Of a stretch of 64,000 nt of DNA, positions 58,063 through 64,000 are shown piece after piece. The notes under the pieces are model-generated. The model saw only the letters and a program-made list of their open reading frames with translations. It was not told the origin of the DNA and did not search any database. Position numbers and translations under genes: made by a program. The stretch is from JAPLST01 sp964397565. Lineage in GTDB: Bacteria > Auribacterota > UBA3054 > JAPLST01. The DNA lies in contig CAYNJC010000003.1 in assembly GCA_964397565.1 (NCBI GenBank), positions 62,001-126,000 on the forward strand, read 5' to 3'. Numbering within the stretch: position 1 is the first letter of the stretch; each line of letters starts with the position of its first letter.

Positions 58063-58686
58063 ATGATGGCACTCAAAGAGTTACTGGCGCGCGGCGGCTA
58101 TGTCATGTACCCGATCGGGATTTGCTCGCTCGTCGCCTTGTGGGCGTTCATCGAGCGGTTCTGGCAGTTCCGGCGCGCTTCGATTGACGCCGGCGAATTT
58201 GCGGCCGGCATGCGCAACTTGATCCGCAACAAGCGCATCACCGAGTCGATCACGTTGTGCAAAGAAACGCCCGGGCCGGTGGCGGCGGTGCTGCACAGCG
58301 CGTTGCTCTGCCATGGCCAAGCGCGCGCGGTGATTCTCGAGGCCATTCAACGCACCGCCCAGTTCGAACTGCCACGGCTTGAACACAATCTGCCGGTGCT
58401 CGCCACCGTCGCGCGCGTTGCGCCGCTGCTCGGCCTGCTGGGCACGGTGACCGGCCTGATCAGCGCCTTTCAAGTGATTGAGAAACAAGCGCCGTTCATT
58501 CAACCCGCCAGCGTTGCCAAGGGCATCTGGGAGGCATTGATCACGACCGCGTTCGGCTTGGTCGTCGCGATTCCGTGCCAGATTGCCTACGACTATCTCA
58601 CCTCGCGCGTGCGGTCGTTCGCTGCCGACATGGATCGCAGCGCCGCCGATATTGTGGATCTCGTCGCCGGTGAAACCCATGAGTGA
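58063..58686 (+). CDS. exbB: ExbB/TolQ/MotA-family proton channel subunit
   Basis: A 207-residue inner-membrane protein with three helices: 'VMYPIGICSLVALWAFIERFWQF', 'LPVLATVARVAPLLGLLGTVTGLISAF', and 'IWEALITTAFGLVVAIPCQIAYDYLTSRV'. The central 'APLLGLLGTVTGLISAFQVI' and 'GIWEALITTAFGLVVAIP' are the diagnostic TolQ/ExbB pore motifs. With ExbD it uses the proton motive force to drive a periplasmic or outer-membrane partner. The gene follows glmM by 31 bases and overlaps exbD by eight. Confidence 0.93.
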   Translation: MMALKELLARGGYVMYPIGICSLVALWAFIERFWQFRRASIDAGEFAAGMRNLIRNKRITESITLCKETPGPVAAVLHSALLCHGQARAVILEAIQRTAQFELPRLEHNLPVLATVARVAPLLGLLGTVTGLISAFQVIEKQAPFIQPASVAKGIWEALITTAFGLVVAIPCQIAYDYLTSRVRSFAADMDRSAADIVDLVAGETHE

Positions 58687-59152
58687 GCGCCCGCTGCACG
58701 CCATGGACTATGCCACGCTGGCGCACATGCCGCGCGTGCTGGGCATCTTTGACGTGGCGCCGTTGATTGATGTCCTGTTGATGCTGGTCATCTTTGCCTT
58801 GATGGTCTCGGGCTTTGTCTTTCCGTTTGGCGTCGCGATTGACTTGCCGGAGGTGACCAGTGCGGATCTGCTGCGCGGTGCCGCCTGCACCCTGACCGTC
58901 ACGCGCGACGAGCGCCTGTTCTTGAAAGACCCCGGGCGCGCGCCGGCGGAACAAGCGCTGCCACTCGATGCGGAAATTCTGCGCTCGAATCTGCGCGAGT
59001 TTCAGCGCGGCAATCCCGACGGCATTGTGATCATCAACGCCGATGTTGACGTGCGCCACGGCTACCTCCTGCGCGTGCTGGAAATCGTGCGCGACAGCGG
59101 CTTGCGCCATATCGCCTTCGGTGGCACACTAGCCGCCCCGATGCCACAATAG
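58679..59152 (+). CDS. exbD: ExbD/TolR-family proton channel subunit
   Basis: A 157-residue protein with one membrane helix carrying the proton-conducting Asp: 'FDVAPLIDVLLMLVIFALMVSGFVF' (canonical PLIDV). The periplasmic part includes 'AIDLPEVTSADLLRGAACTLTVTRDERLFLKD' and 'GIVIINADVDVRHGYLLRVLEIVRDSGLRHIAFGG', the ExbD C-terminal fold. Start overlaps exbB by eight bases. Which transporter or Tol complex the pair serves is not visible in the window. Confidence 0.9.
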   Translation: MSERPLHAMDYATLAHMPRVLGIFDVAPLIDVLLMLVIFALMVSGFVFPFGVAIDLPEVTSADLLRGAACTLTVTRDERLFLKDPGRAPAEQALPLDAEILRSNLREFQRGNPDGIVIINADVDVRHGYLLRVLEIVRDSGLRHIAFGGTLAAPMPQ

Positions 59153-59352
59153 GATGGCGGCAAATACTGAATATTGAATACTGCAATGTTGAATGTTGAA
59201 TGTTGAATGTTGAAGTCTGAACGTCCGCTAGCACGGTATGACCCACATCGTCTCTCAGATTCTCTTCACCCACCGGGACAAGCCCGGTCGGGCTCTCAGA
59301 TAAAAGTGACGGAAAAGATGACATTTGTTCGTGGCGGACAAATTGCCTTCGC
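59153..59352. other. Intergenic: heptamer microsatellite and hairpin
   Basis: Four tandem AATGTTG units lie at 59185-59214. A hairpin ACCGGG-ACAAG-CCCGGT lies at 59272-59288, between two copies of CTCTCAGAT (about 59252 and 59293). No gene. Confidence 0.6.
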
Positions 59353-60108
59353 ATGATTGACACCCATACCCATTTGACCGACGAGCCCTTGGCACCAGCG
59401 CTGGCGGCCGTGCTCGAACGCGCCCGGGCGCGTGGCGTGACGGCATGCGTGGTGCCGGCCTACGACATCGGCGCGTGGCGCGCGGCGCACGCGCTGGCAC
59501 AGCAGCACATCGGGGTGCATGCCGCCGCCGGCATCCATCCGTTGTTTGTGGCGCAGGCCGATCTGCTGGCCCTGGCCGACGATCTTGCGCGCGGCGGCTT
59601 TGTCGCCGTCGGCGAGACCGGCTTGGATTATGTCGACGCGCATGCGGATCGCGCCGCGCAGCAGCAGTGTTTCACCGCGCAACTGGACTTGGCACGCCGG
59701 CAGGCACTGCCCGTGATTCTGCATTGCCGCCAGGCGCATGACGATCTGCTAACCCTGCTGCGCGCAGCACCCGGCGTGCGCGGCGTGCTGCACAGTTGCT
59801 CGTGCAGTCGCGAGCAGATCAAGCCGTTTCTCGACTTGGGCTTGTACGTCAGTTTCTCGGGCGTGCTCACCCGCACCGCCACCGTCAAGGCAAAAAAACT
59901 GGCGGCGGGCGTGCCGCTCGACCGCATTCTTGCCGAGACTGACAGTCCGTACATCGGCACCGCCACGCATCCCGCGCCGAATTCTGAACCGGCGGATGTG
60001 GCTGACGTGATCGCCGCGCTGGCCGCGATCAAGCAGGTGTCGTGCGATGAGATGGCCCGCATCACCAGTGCCAACGCGCGTGCCCTGTTCGGCGCGCCGC
60101 TCGTATGA
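59353..60108 (+). CDS. tatD: TatD family metal-dependent hydrolase
   Basis: A 251-residue TIM-barrel metalloenzyme, of the group with 3'-5' exonuclease and D-amino-acyl-tRNA deacylase-type activities. Metal ligands are visible: 'MIDTHTHLTD' (two His), 'AVGETGLDYVD' (Glu), 'VILHCRQAHD' (His), 'VLHSCSCSREQ' (His) and 'LAETDSPYIG' (Asp). Length is typical. The stop overlaps the start of the tcdA gene by four bases, so the two genes are co-translated. Confidence 0.95.
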   Translation: MIDTHTHLTDEPLAPALAAVLERARARGVTACVVPAYDIGAWRAAHALAQQHIGVHAAAGIHPLFVAQADLLALADDLARGGFVAVGETGLDYVDAHADRAAQQQCFTAQLDLARRQALPVILHCRQAHDDLLTLLRAAPGVRGVLHSCSCSREQIKPFLDLGLYVSFSGVLTRTATVKAKKLAAGVPLDRILAETDSPYIGTATHPAPNSEPADVADVIAALAAIKQVSCDEMARITSANARALFGAPLV

Positions 60109-60800
60109 GCGTGGCGTTCGCGCGCACGGCCTTGTTGTACGGCGCGGCTGCGCTGGCGCGTTTTGCCACGCGGCGCGTGGCAGTTGTGGGCATTGGCGGG
60201 GTCGGCTCGTACGCCGCTGAAGCATTGGCGCGCTCGGGCATTGGCACGCTGGTGCTGATTGATGACGACCGCATCGAGCCGTCGAATATCAACCGGCAGC
60301 TCTGGGCACTGCACTCGACCTGCGGACAGGCCAAGGTAGCTGTGGCGCGCGCGCGGCTGCTGGACATCAATCCGGCCCTGCAGATCATTGCGCAGCCGGC
60401 ACGCTGCACGGCCGAATCAGTCGCGCACCTGCTCGATCCCGCGCCGGATTTTGTGATAGATGCGATTGACTCCATCGCGTGCAAAGTCGCGTTGCTGGCC
60501 CATTGCGTCACGCACGCCGTGCCGGTGATTGCCTGCATGGGCGCAGCCGGCCGGACCGACCCGACGCGCGTGCGCTATGCCGACATCGCCGACCAGATTG
60601 GCGGGCCGTTTACGCGGCGTGTGCGCAAGGAGCTGGCCGCGCGCGGCATTGAACGCGGCCTGCCGATGGTCTGCTCGGATGAAGCGGCGTTGACCGCGCC
60701 GCGCGGCCTGCCGCTGCCGAGTTGCTGCGCGGTGCCCGCCGCCGTCGGCATGGCCGCCGCCGCCTATGTTCTGGCGCGCTTGGCTGCAGCGCCGGATTGA
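60105..60800 (+). CDS. tcdA: tRNA threonylcarbamoyladenosine dehydratase (ThiF/E1-like)
   Basis: A 231-residue E1-like ATP-dependent enzyme that cyclises t6A37 of tRNA to ct6A. Visible: the adenylate-binding 'VAVVGIGGVGSYAAEALARSGIGTLVLIDDDRIEPSNINRQLWAL', 'FVIDAIDSIACKVALLAHCV', 'ACMGAAGRTDPT', and C-terminal 'LPSCCAVPAAVGMAAAAYVL'. Overall length and the short C-terminal membrane-like helix match TcdA rather than MoeB/ThiF, though the family split is partly by length. ATG overlaps the tatD stop. Confidence 0.92.
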   Translation: MSVAFARTALLYGAAALARFATRRVAVVGIGGVGSYAAEALARSGIGTLVLIDDDRIEPSNINRQLWALHSTCGQAKVAVARARLLDINPALQIIAQPARCTAESVAHLLDPAPDFVIDAIDSIACKVALLAHCVTHAVPVIACMGAAGRTDPTRVRYADIADQIGGPFTRRVRKELAARGIERGLPMVCSDEAALTAPRGLPLPSCCAVPAAVGMAAAAYVLARLAAAPD

Positions 60801-60856
60801 CGGGTGGGTGCAGCAGCAGCACTGAAATTCCGATTAAGGCAAAAGTCCACTAATAT

Positions 60857-61290
60857 GCGGCTCGGAGCGCGCGACCACAGGCACGCGCGACCGTGTCTGG
60901 CTGTAGGAACGTCCCTCGGGGACGTTGAAAAGACGCGGCTCGGAGCGCCGCGACCACAGGCAAACGCGACCGTGCCTGGCTGTAGGAACGTCCCTCGGGG
61001 ACGTTGAAAAGACGCGGCTCGGAGCGCCGCGACCACAGGCAAACGCGACCGTGCCTGGCTGTAGGAACGTCCCTCGGGGACGTTGAAAAGACGCGGCTCG
61101 GAGCGCCGCGACCACAGGCAAACGCGACCGTGCCTGGCTGTAAGAACGTCCCTCGGGGACGTTGAAGAGACGCGGCTCGGAGCGCCGCGACCACAGGCAC
61201 GCGCGACCGTGTCTGGCTGTAGGAACGTTGCTCGGGGACGTTGAAAAGACGCGGCTCGGAACGCCGCGACCACAGGCAAACGCGACACAC
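60857..61290. repeat. 79-bp minisatellite, about 5.4 copies
   Basis: Unit begins GCGGCTCGGAGCGCCGCGAC at 60857, 60935, 61014, 61093, 61172 and 61251 (78 or 79 bases apart). It continues CACAGGCAAACGCGACCGTG, CCTGGCTGTAGGAACGTCCC, TCGGGGACGTTGAAAAGAC. Each unit holds an ACGTCC-CTCGG-GGACGT hairpin. Copies differ at a few fixed sites (GCACGCG/GCAAACG, GTGTCTG/GTGCCTG). Unlike CRISPR, the whole unit is repeated with no unique spacer. It lies just before the Fur/PerR promoter. Confidence 0.9.
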
Positions 61291-61328
61291 GTCCTCATGT
61301 CGGAATTTCAGGCAGCAGCAGCTTCTGC

Positions 61329-61357
61329 TTGACAAGGGTCACCGGATATGGTACAAT
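61329..61357 (+). promoter_or_regulatory. Consensus promoter of the Fur/PerR gene
   Basis: TTGACA, 17 bases ending in TGG, TACAAT. Predicted start near 61364, inside the operator at 61364-61380. Confidence 0.8.
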
Positions 61358-61363
61358 ACTTAC

Positions 61364-61380
61364 TTAGGAATAGTTCTTAA
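61364..61380. promoter_or_regulatory. Fur/PerR-type operator overlapping its own gene's start site
   Basis: TTAGGAATAGTTCTTAA is an imperfect palindrome (TTAgGAA / TTCtTAA around the centre), the size and AT-rich form of PerR/Fur boxes. It directly follows the -10, so binding by the product of the downstream gene would repress it. Confidence 0.5.
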
Positions 61381-61402
61381 CAAAAATGGCGCGGGAACAC
61401 GC

Positions 61403-61864
61403 ATGGCACTTGGCAAGCATGAGATAGATCGGCGGATGGAGCAGTTCATGACCATGTGCCGTGCGGATGGTGCCAAAATCACGCCGCAACGCATGGAAGT
61501 GTTTCGTGAAGTGGCGCGGACGGAGGCGCATCCGGACGTGGAGGCCATCTTCACCAAAGTACGCGCGCGCATGCCGGCCGTATCCATGGACACGGTCTAT
61601 CGCGCGTTGTGCGTGCTCGAACGTCTGGGATTGCTGCGCAAGGTCAGCGAATTGCACGGCGCGGCGCGGTACGACGGCAATGTCACCCAGCATCATCATT
61701 TTGTCTGCAGCGCGTGCGGCCGCGTGCGCGATTTCTACAGTGCGGAACTGGATCGCTATCAGGCGCCGGCGGACGTGCGCCAATGGGGCAGCATCAAGAC
61801 GGTGCGGGCGGAAGTCTTGGGCGTCTGCACCCGCTGCCTGGCGCGGCGCCGCAAGCAACAGTAA
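61403..61864 (+). CDS. Fur family transcriptional regulator (PerR-like)
   Basis: A 153-residue metal-dependent repressor. N-terminal winged helix: 'MCRADGAKITPQRMEVFREVARTEAHPDVEAIFTKVRARMPAVSMDTVYRALCVLERLGLLRKV'. C-terminal dimerisation domain: 'ARYDGNVTQHHHFVCSACGRVRDF' with the regulatory His cluster and the first Cys pair (CSAC), and 'GVCTRCLARRRKQQ' with the second (CTRC). The two CxxC pairs form the structural zinc site usual in PerR. Its nearest downstream gene is a Dps-like protein, a classical peroxide-stress target, which favours PerR over iron-sensing Fur. The likely self-operator is at 61364-61380. ATG at 61403. Confidence 0.9.
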   Translation: MALGKHEIDRRMEQFMTMCRADGAKITPQRMEVFREVARTEAHPDVEAIFTKVRARMPAVSMDTVYRALCVLERLGLLRKVSELHGAARYDGNVTQHHHFVCSACGRVRDFYSAELDRYQAPADVRQWGSIKTVRAEVLGVCTRCLARRRKQQ

Positions 61865-62075
61865 ACGACATCAGCACGGCGACGCTGACGGCGATGTAAA
61901 TAAGAATAATTAGCAAATAAGAAATAATGAAGAATAACGACCAGGATGCAGCCGCGCACCCGCCGGCTGCCAAGGAGGTGATGCCAATGCGCTGGTAAAC
62001 GCGTTGCGCAGGACTGCCACATTGTAGCACGGCGGCAAGCTTAGCAGGCCGCCACAACCCACAGGAGACAACCCA

Positions 62076-62633
62076 ATGAATCTCGTATCACGACAACTCG
62101 TTGAGAAGGCCGGCATCGACGTGCCGAAACTGGTGGAACTGCTGGTCCGCAATGCCGCGGCGGAATTGACCACCTTCTACTACTACACCGTGTTGCGCAT
62201 CAATCTGGTCGGTATTGAAGGTGAGGGCTTGAAAGAGATCACCGAAGACGCACGCATTGAAGATCGCAACCATTTCGAGGCCTTGGTGCCGCGCATCTAT
62301 GAACTGGGCGGCGCGCTGCCGAACTGCATGAAGGCATTTCATGATCTGTCGGCCTGTCCGCCGGCGCTGCTGCCGGCCGAGGCCGGAAATGTCAAGGCCA
62401 TTGTCGAAGTGCTGTTGAAGGCCGAACAGTGCGCGGTGCGTGGCTACACCCATATCTGCAATCTGGTGGCCGGCAAGGATCACCGCACGTACGATCTGGC
62501 CTTGGCGATTCTGAATGAAGAGATCGAACACGAGGCCTGGTTTGCAGAATTCCTGGCGCACGGGCCGTCCGGCCACTTCCGTCGCCGGCAGGTCGGGGAA
62601 TCGCCCTTTGTCAGCAAGTTCCTGCATCCATAA
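62076..62633 (+). CDS. Dps-like ferritin-superfamily protein (DpsL type)
   Basis: A 185-residue ferritin-like protein; ATG at 62076 after GGAGA. Helices A-D carry diiron ligands: 'LVRNAAAELTTFYYYTVLR' (Glu), 'EDARIEDRNHFEALVPRIYELGG' (Glu, His), 'VLLKAEQCAVRGYTHIC' (Glu) and 'ALAILNEEIEHEAWFAEFL' (Glu, His). This layout, with Cys residues near the C/D helices ('LSACPP', 'AEQCAV'), resembles the archaeal-type Dps-like (thioferritin) proteins that store iron and consume peroxide. It lies 211 bases after the PerR-like gene; that gap includes an AT-rich stretch (61896-61938) suited to a regulatory site, but no clear operator was identified. Confidence 0.85.
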   Translation: MNLVSRQLVEKAGIDVPKLVELLVRNAAAELTTFYYYTVLRINLVGIEGEGLKEITEDARIEDRNHFEALVPRIYELGGALPNCMKAFHDLSACPPALLPAEAGNVKAIVEVLLKAEQCAVRGYTHICNLVAGKDHRTYDLALAILNEEIEHEAWFAEFLAHGPSGHFRRRQVGESPFVSKFLHP

Positions 62634-62937
62634 ATCTGCTGCACACCATGAAGGGGGAACGGCCTCCCCCTTCCAGCACAGCAAGGCAGGTGCCTGGCGC
62701 GTGGTGCCATAGCCGGAAACCCGACCACTGTTTGCGTTGTATTCGCCGCTGAACCACTTGTTCAAATCTGCTTTGCCTTGCTGGCTGGCATACACCATCT
62801 GTGGCCTGTAACGACGCCGCGCTCGCGCACGCTCGGGCGGTTGTTCAGCAGCACAACAAAGGCGCGCATGCCGGTGATCAAGGCAAAGCGCACGACACGT
62901 TCTGGCGGTCGCCCGGCGCCGGGAGCGCGTCAGGTGT
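62634..62937. other. Intergenic with GAAGGGGG hairpin; possible gene remnant
   Basis: A hairpin GAAGGGGG-AACGGCCT-CCCCCTTC (62650-62673) follows the dps-like gene; it lacks a U-tract. From about 62800 down to 62680 the minus strand reads 'MVYASQQGKADLNKWFSGEYNANSG', protein-like in composition, but it runs on into the hairpin and the reverse of the dps-like gene. I treat it as a remnant or chance frame. Confidence 0.4.
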
Positions 62938-64000
62938 TCAATGAATGTAGCCGTTCAGCAGGGTCCAAGGCCCATCAAGGACGTTTTGGATGTCGCGCCG
63001 GTTCTGTCCTTCCCACCTTGATTCGTTCCAGATGAAGGGCTTGCCGTGGACGGACGCGGTGCCATACTTCATCCAGAAGAGGGGCACCGGATTCGTCATG
63101 GTGATGGTGCCCGCAAGGCTGCTGGCATAGGCAATCATGCTGGCGGACACGACTTTTGCGTCGATGGAACCGGACGGCACGCATTGCGGGCTGGGCGTTG
63201 TTCCATAGCCGAGGTCCCAGCGCCCGAAAATGGACAGCGGCTCGTTTTTGGCCGTGTAGGTAATCAAACGCTTGGCCGCCTCAATGCTGGTGACCGTCTT
63301 GATCTTGGCGATGAATTGTTGGCGACGCCTGGGCTTGCTCTCGACCGATTTGAGTTCGTTCCGGATCGCGTCGGACACCGGCATGTTGATCCCGATGATG
63401 TAATCGGGTTTGAGAAGGTCCCGGTCGTACTTCTTCGACAGACCGGGCGGGGTAGTGATGACCTCGTACCTGCCGGCGGCGGTTGGCCGGAAATACACAA
63501 AACTCTTGTCCGACATCTCGATCAAACCAATCTGGCGGGTCGTGCGGTCGGCGACCATGAAGCCGCACATATAGGTGCCCGACGCCTCAAGGGTCACGAG
63601 CCGATTGAACTCATCCAGCGACCCCGCGAACTGCTCGGCGAGGGCGGAACGCCAGAACATCCACAAGGCCGCAGTCTTGGGCGTGCCACTGCCCGTGTGC
63701 GTCGTCTCGGTGAACATGATCCCCTTGTTGTTGTAACCGAAGTCATTGTTGCTGCCGATGATGCCGAACGGGGAGGCGTTCATGGACAGGTAATCGCCGT
63801 TGATGTAGTAGCTCACCGCACTGCTTCGATCCAGGTAGCACGACCACGTGGTATGGCCGAGATAGATGTCGTCCGCGGTTTTGCGGATGAACGCCGAGCA
63901 GCGCGCGGCGCCGTTGGATGCGCTGGGCAGCGCGTCAGCCAGGTCGGACACCGCATTCAGAAAGTAAATGTCCATGAAGGAGAGCGTGCTGCTGCCATAG
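62938..64000 (-). CDS. Ntn-hydrolase-like protein (phospholipase B-like / C45 acyltransferase-like), N-terminus beyond window
   Basis: At least 353 residues, open to the window edge (the frame continues upstream of the first in-window ATG at 63975, reading GSSTLSF). 'GAARCSAFIRKTADDIYLGHTTWSCYLDRSSAVSYYING' has the form of the autocatalytic nucleophile region of phospholipase B-like and acyl-CoA:6-APA acyltransferase-like Ntn hydrolases, with Cys in 'RCSAF' as the probable N-terminal nucleophile after cleavage and 'GHTTWSCY' as the following strand. Further on, 'SNNDFGYNNKGIMFTETTH' and 'CGFMVADRTTRQIGLIEMSDKSFVYF' fit the alpha-beta-beta-alpha core. The C-terminal 'NEPLSIFGRWDLGYG' and 'MKYGTASVHGKPFIWNESRW' segments are also conserved-looking. 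Substrate not inferable. Confidence 0.6.
   Translation of the reverse strand, partial: YGSSTLSFMDIYFLNAVSDLADALPSASNGAARCSAFIRKTADDIYLGHTTWSCYLDRSSAVSYYINGDYLSMNASPFGIIGSNNDFGYNNKGIMFTETTHTGSGTPKTAALWMFWRSALAEQFAGSLDEFNRLVTLEASGTYMCGFMVADRTTRQIGLIEMSDKSFVYFRPTAAGRYEVITTPPGLSKKYDRDLLKPDYIIGINMPVSDAIRNELKSVESKPRRRQQFIAKIKTVTSIEAAKRLITYTAKNEPLSIFGRWDLGYGTTPSPQCVPSGSIDAKVVSASMIAYASSLAGTITMTNPVPLFWMKYGTASVHGKPFIWNESRWEGQNRRDIQNVLDGPWTLLNGYIH

Noticed and set aside
60857..61290. CRISPR array
   Set aside because: Units are repeated along their full 79 bases with no unique spacers, and no cas genes are present.
60764..61335. Overlapping minus-strand ORFs of 154-174 residues with repeated GRxCLWSRRSEPRLFNVPEG
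   Set aside because: They are translations of the 79-bp minisatellite; the unit length is not a multiple of three and all frames stay open, so this is a repeat effect, not a protein.
62088..62798. 236-residue minus-strand ORF
   Set aside because: Mostly antisense of the Dps-like gene; only the first ~50 codons lie outside it and match nothing.

Overview
This is a GC-rich bacterial chromosome segment with no rRNA or tRNA gene that I could recognise. It suggests a Gram-negative, diderm bacterium, because it carries lipoproteins, an AsmA-like membrane protein, ExbB/ExbD and SPOR proteins. A PEP-CTERM-like tail on a secreted subtilase, a PEP-CTERM-associated CAAX-type protease, GxxExxY repeats and proline/threonine-rich secreted proteins point loosely to the PVC superphylum (Kiritimatiellota, Lentisphaerota or Verrucomicrobiota). 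That placement is an inference, not a demonstration.

Layout. 1-10 kb (mostly minus strand): a GH18 lipoprotein cut by the window edge, a GxxExxY nuclease-fold gene inside inverted repeats, a small secreted protein with a strong terminator, two membrane proteins, a large KP-43-like subtilase with a PEP-CTERM-like end, and an amt-glnB nitrogen operon with a sigma54-like promoter. 10-19 kb (plus strand): SPOR and DUF1015 genes, an AEC transporter followed by a translationally coupled TIGR03546/TIGR03545 pair, purN, and an uncharacterised trio (a 35-residue membrane peptide, a secreted degenerate trypsin-fold protein, and a zinc-ribbon membrane protein). 18.9-19.6 kb is decayed intergenic DNA. 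19.6-24 kb (minus): an ArsB/NhaD-type transporter, then a coupled Memo-AMMECR1 fusion, aroD and NUDIX operon. 24-27 kb: a giant secreted MORN-like repeat protein. 27-33 kb (minus): two histidine kinases with receiver domains. 33-38 kb (plus): potABCD and the CAAX-type protease. 38-41.6 kb: an Imm5-like protein, an unknown secreted protein, and glycerol dehydrogenase.

41.6-54 kb is the accessory region. It holds MITE-like repeats, a YbjQ gene, hicAB, an OLD-family nuclease plus UvrD-like helicase pair (a Gabija-like, class 2 OLD arrangement), an hsdM remnant, a low-GC DUF2971 gene, a restriction-endonuclease/helicase protein with six phage-integrase-type C-terminal repeats, and a RhuM-Fic fusion. 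The RhuM-Fic gene sits between two ~265-bp direct repeats that duplicate the promoter of the following housekeeping gene. I read this region as a phage-defence island with a decayed type I restriction-modification locus.

54-64 kb returns to core genes: a TPR protein, glmM, exbB/exbD, tatD, tcdA, a 79-bp minisatellite, a PerR/Fur regulator with a self-operator, a Dps-like protein, and an Ntn-hydrolase-like gene running off the end.

Two themes run through the window. Promoters repeatedly take the form TTGACA-17-(TGS)TAYAMT, an extended -10, and in several cases the ATG lies at the predicted transcription start, so the messages could be leaderless. The intergenic gaps carry at least four families of small inverted-repeat elements (MITE-like, fold-back and GxxExxY-flanking) that have no transposase in the window.
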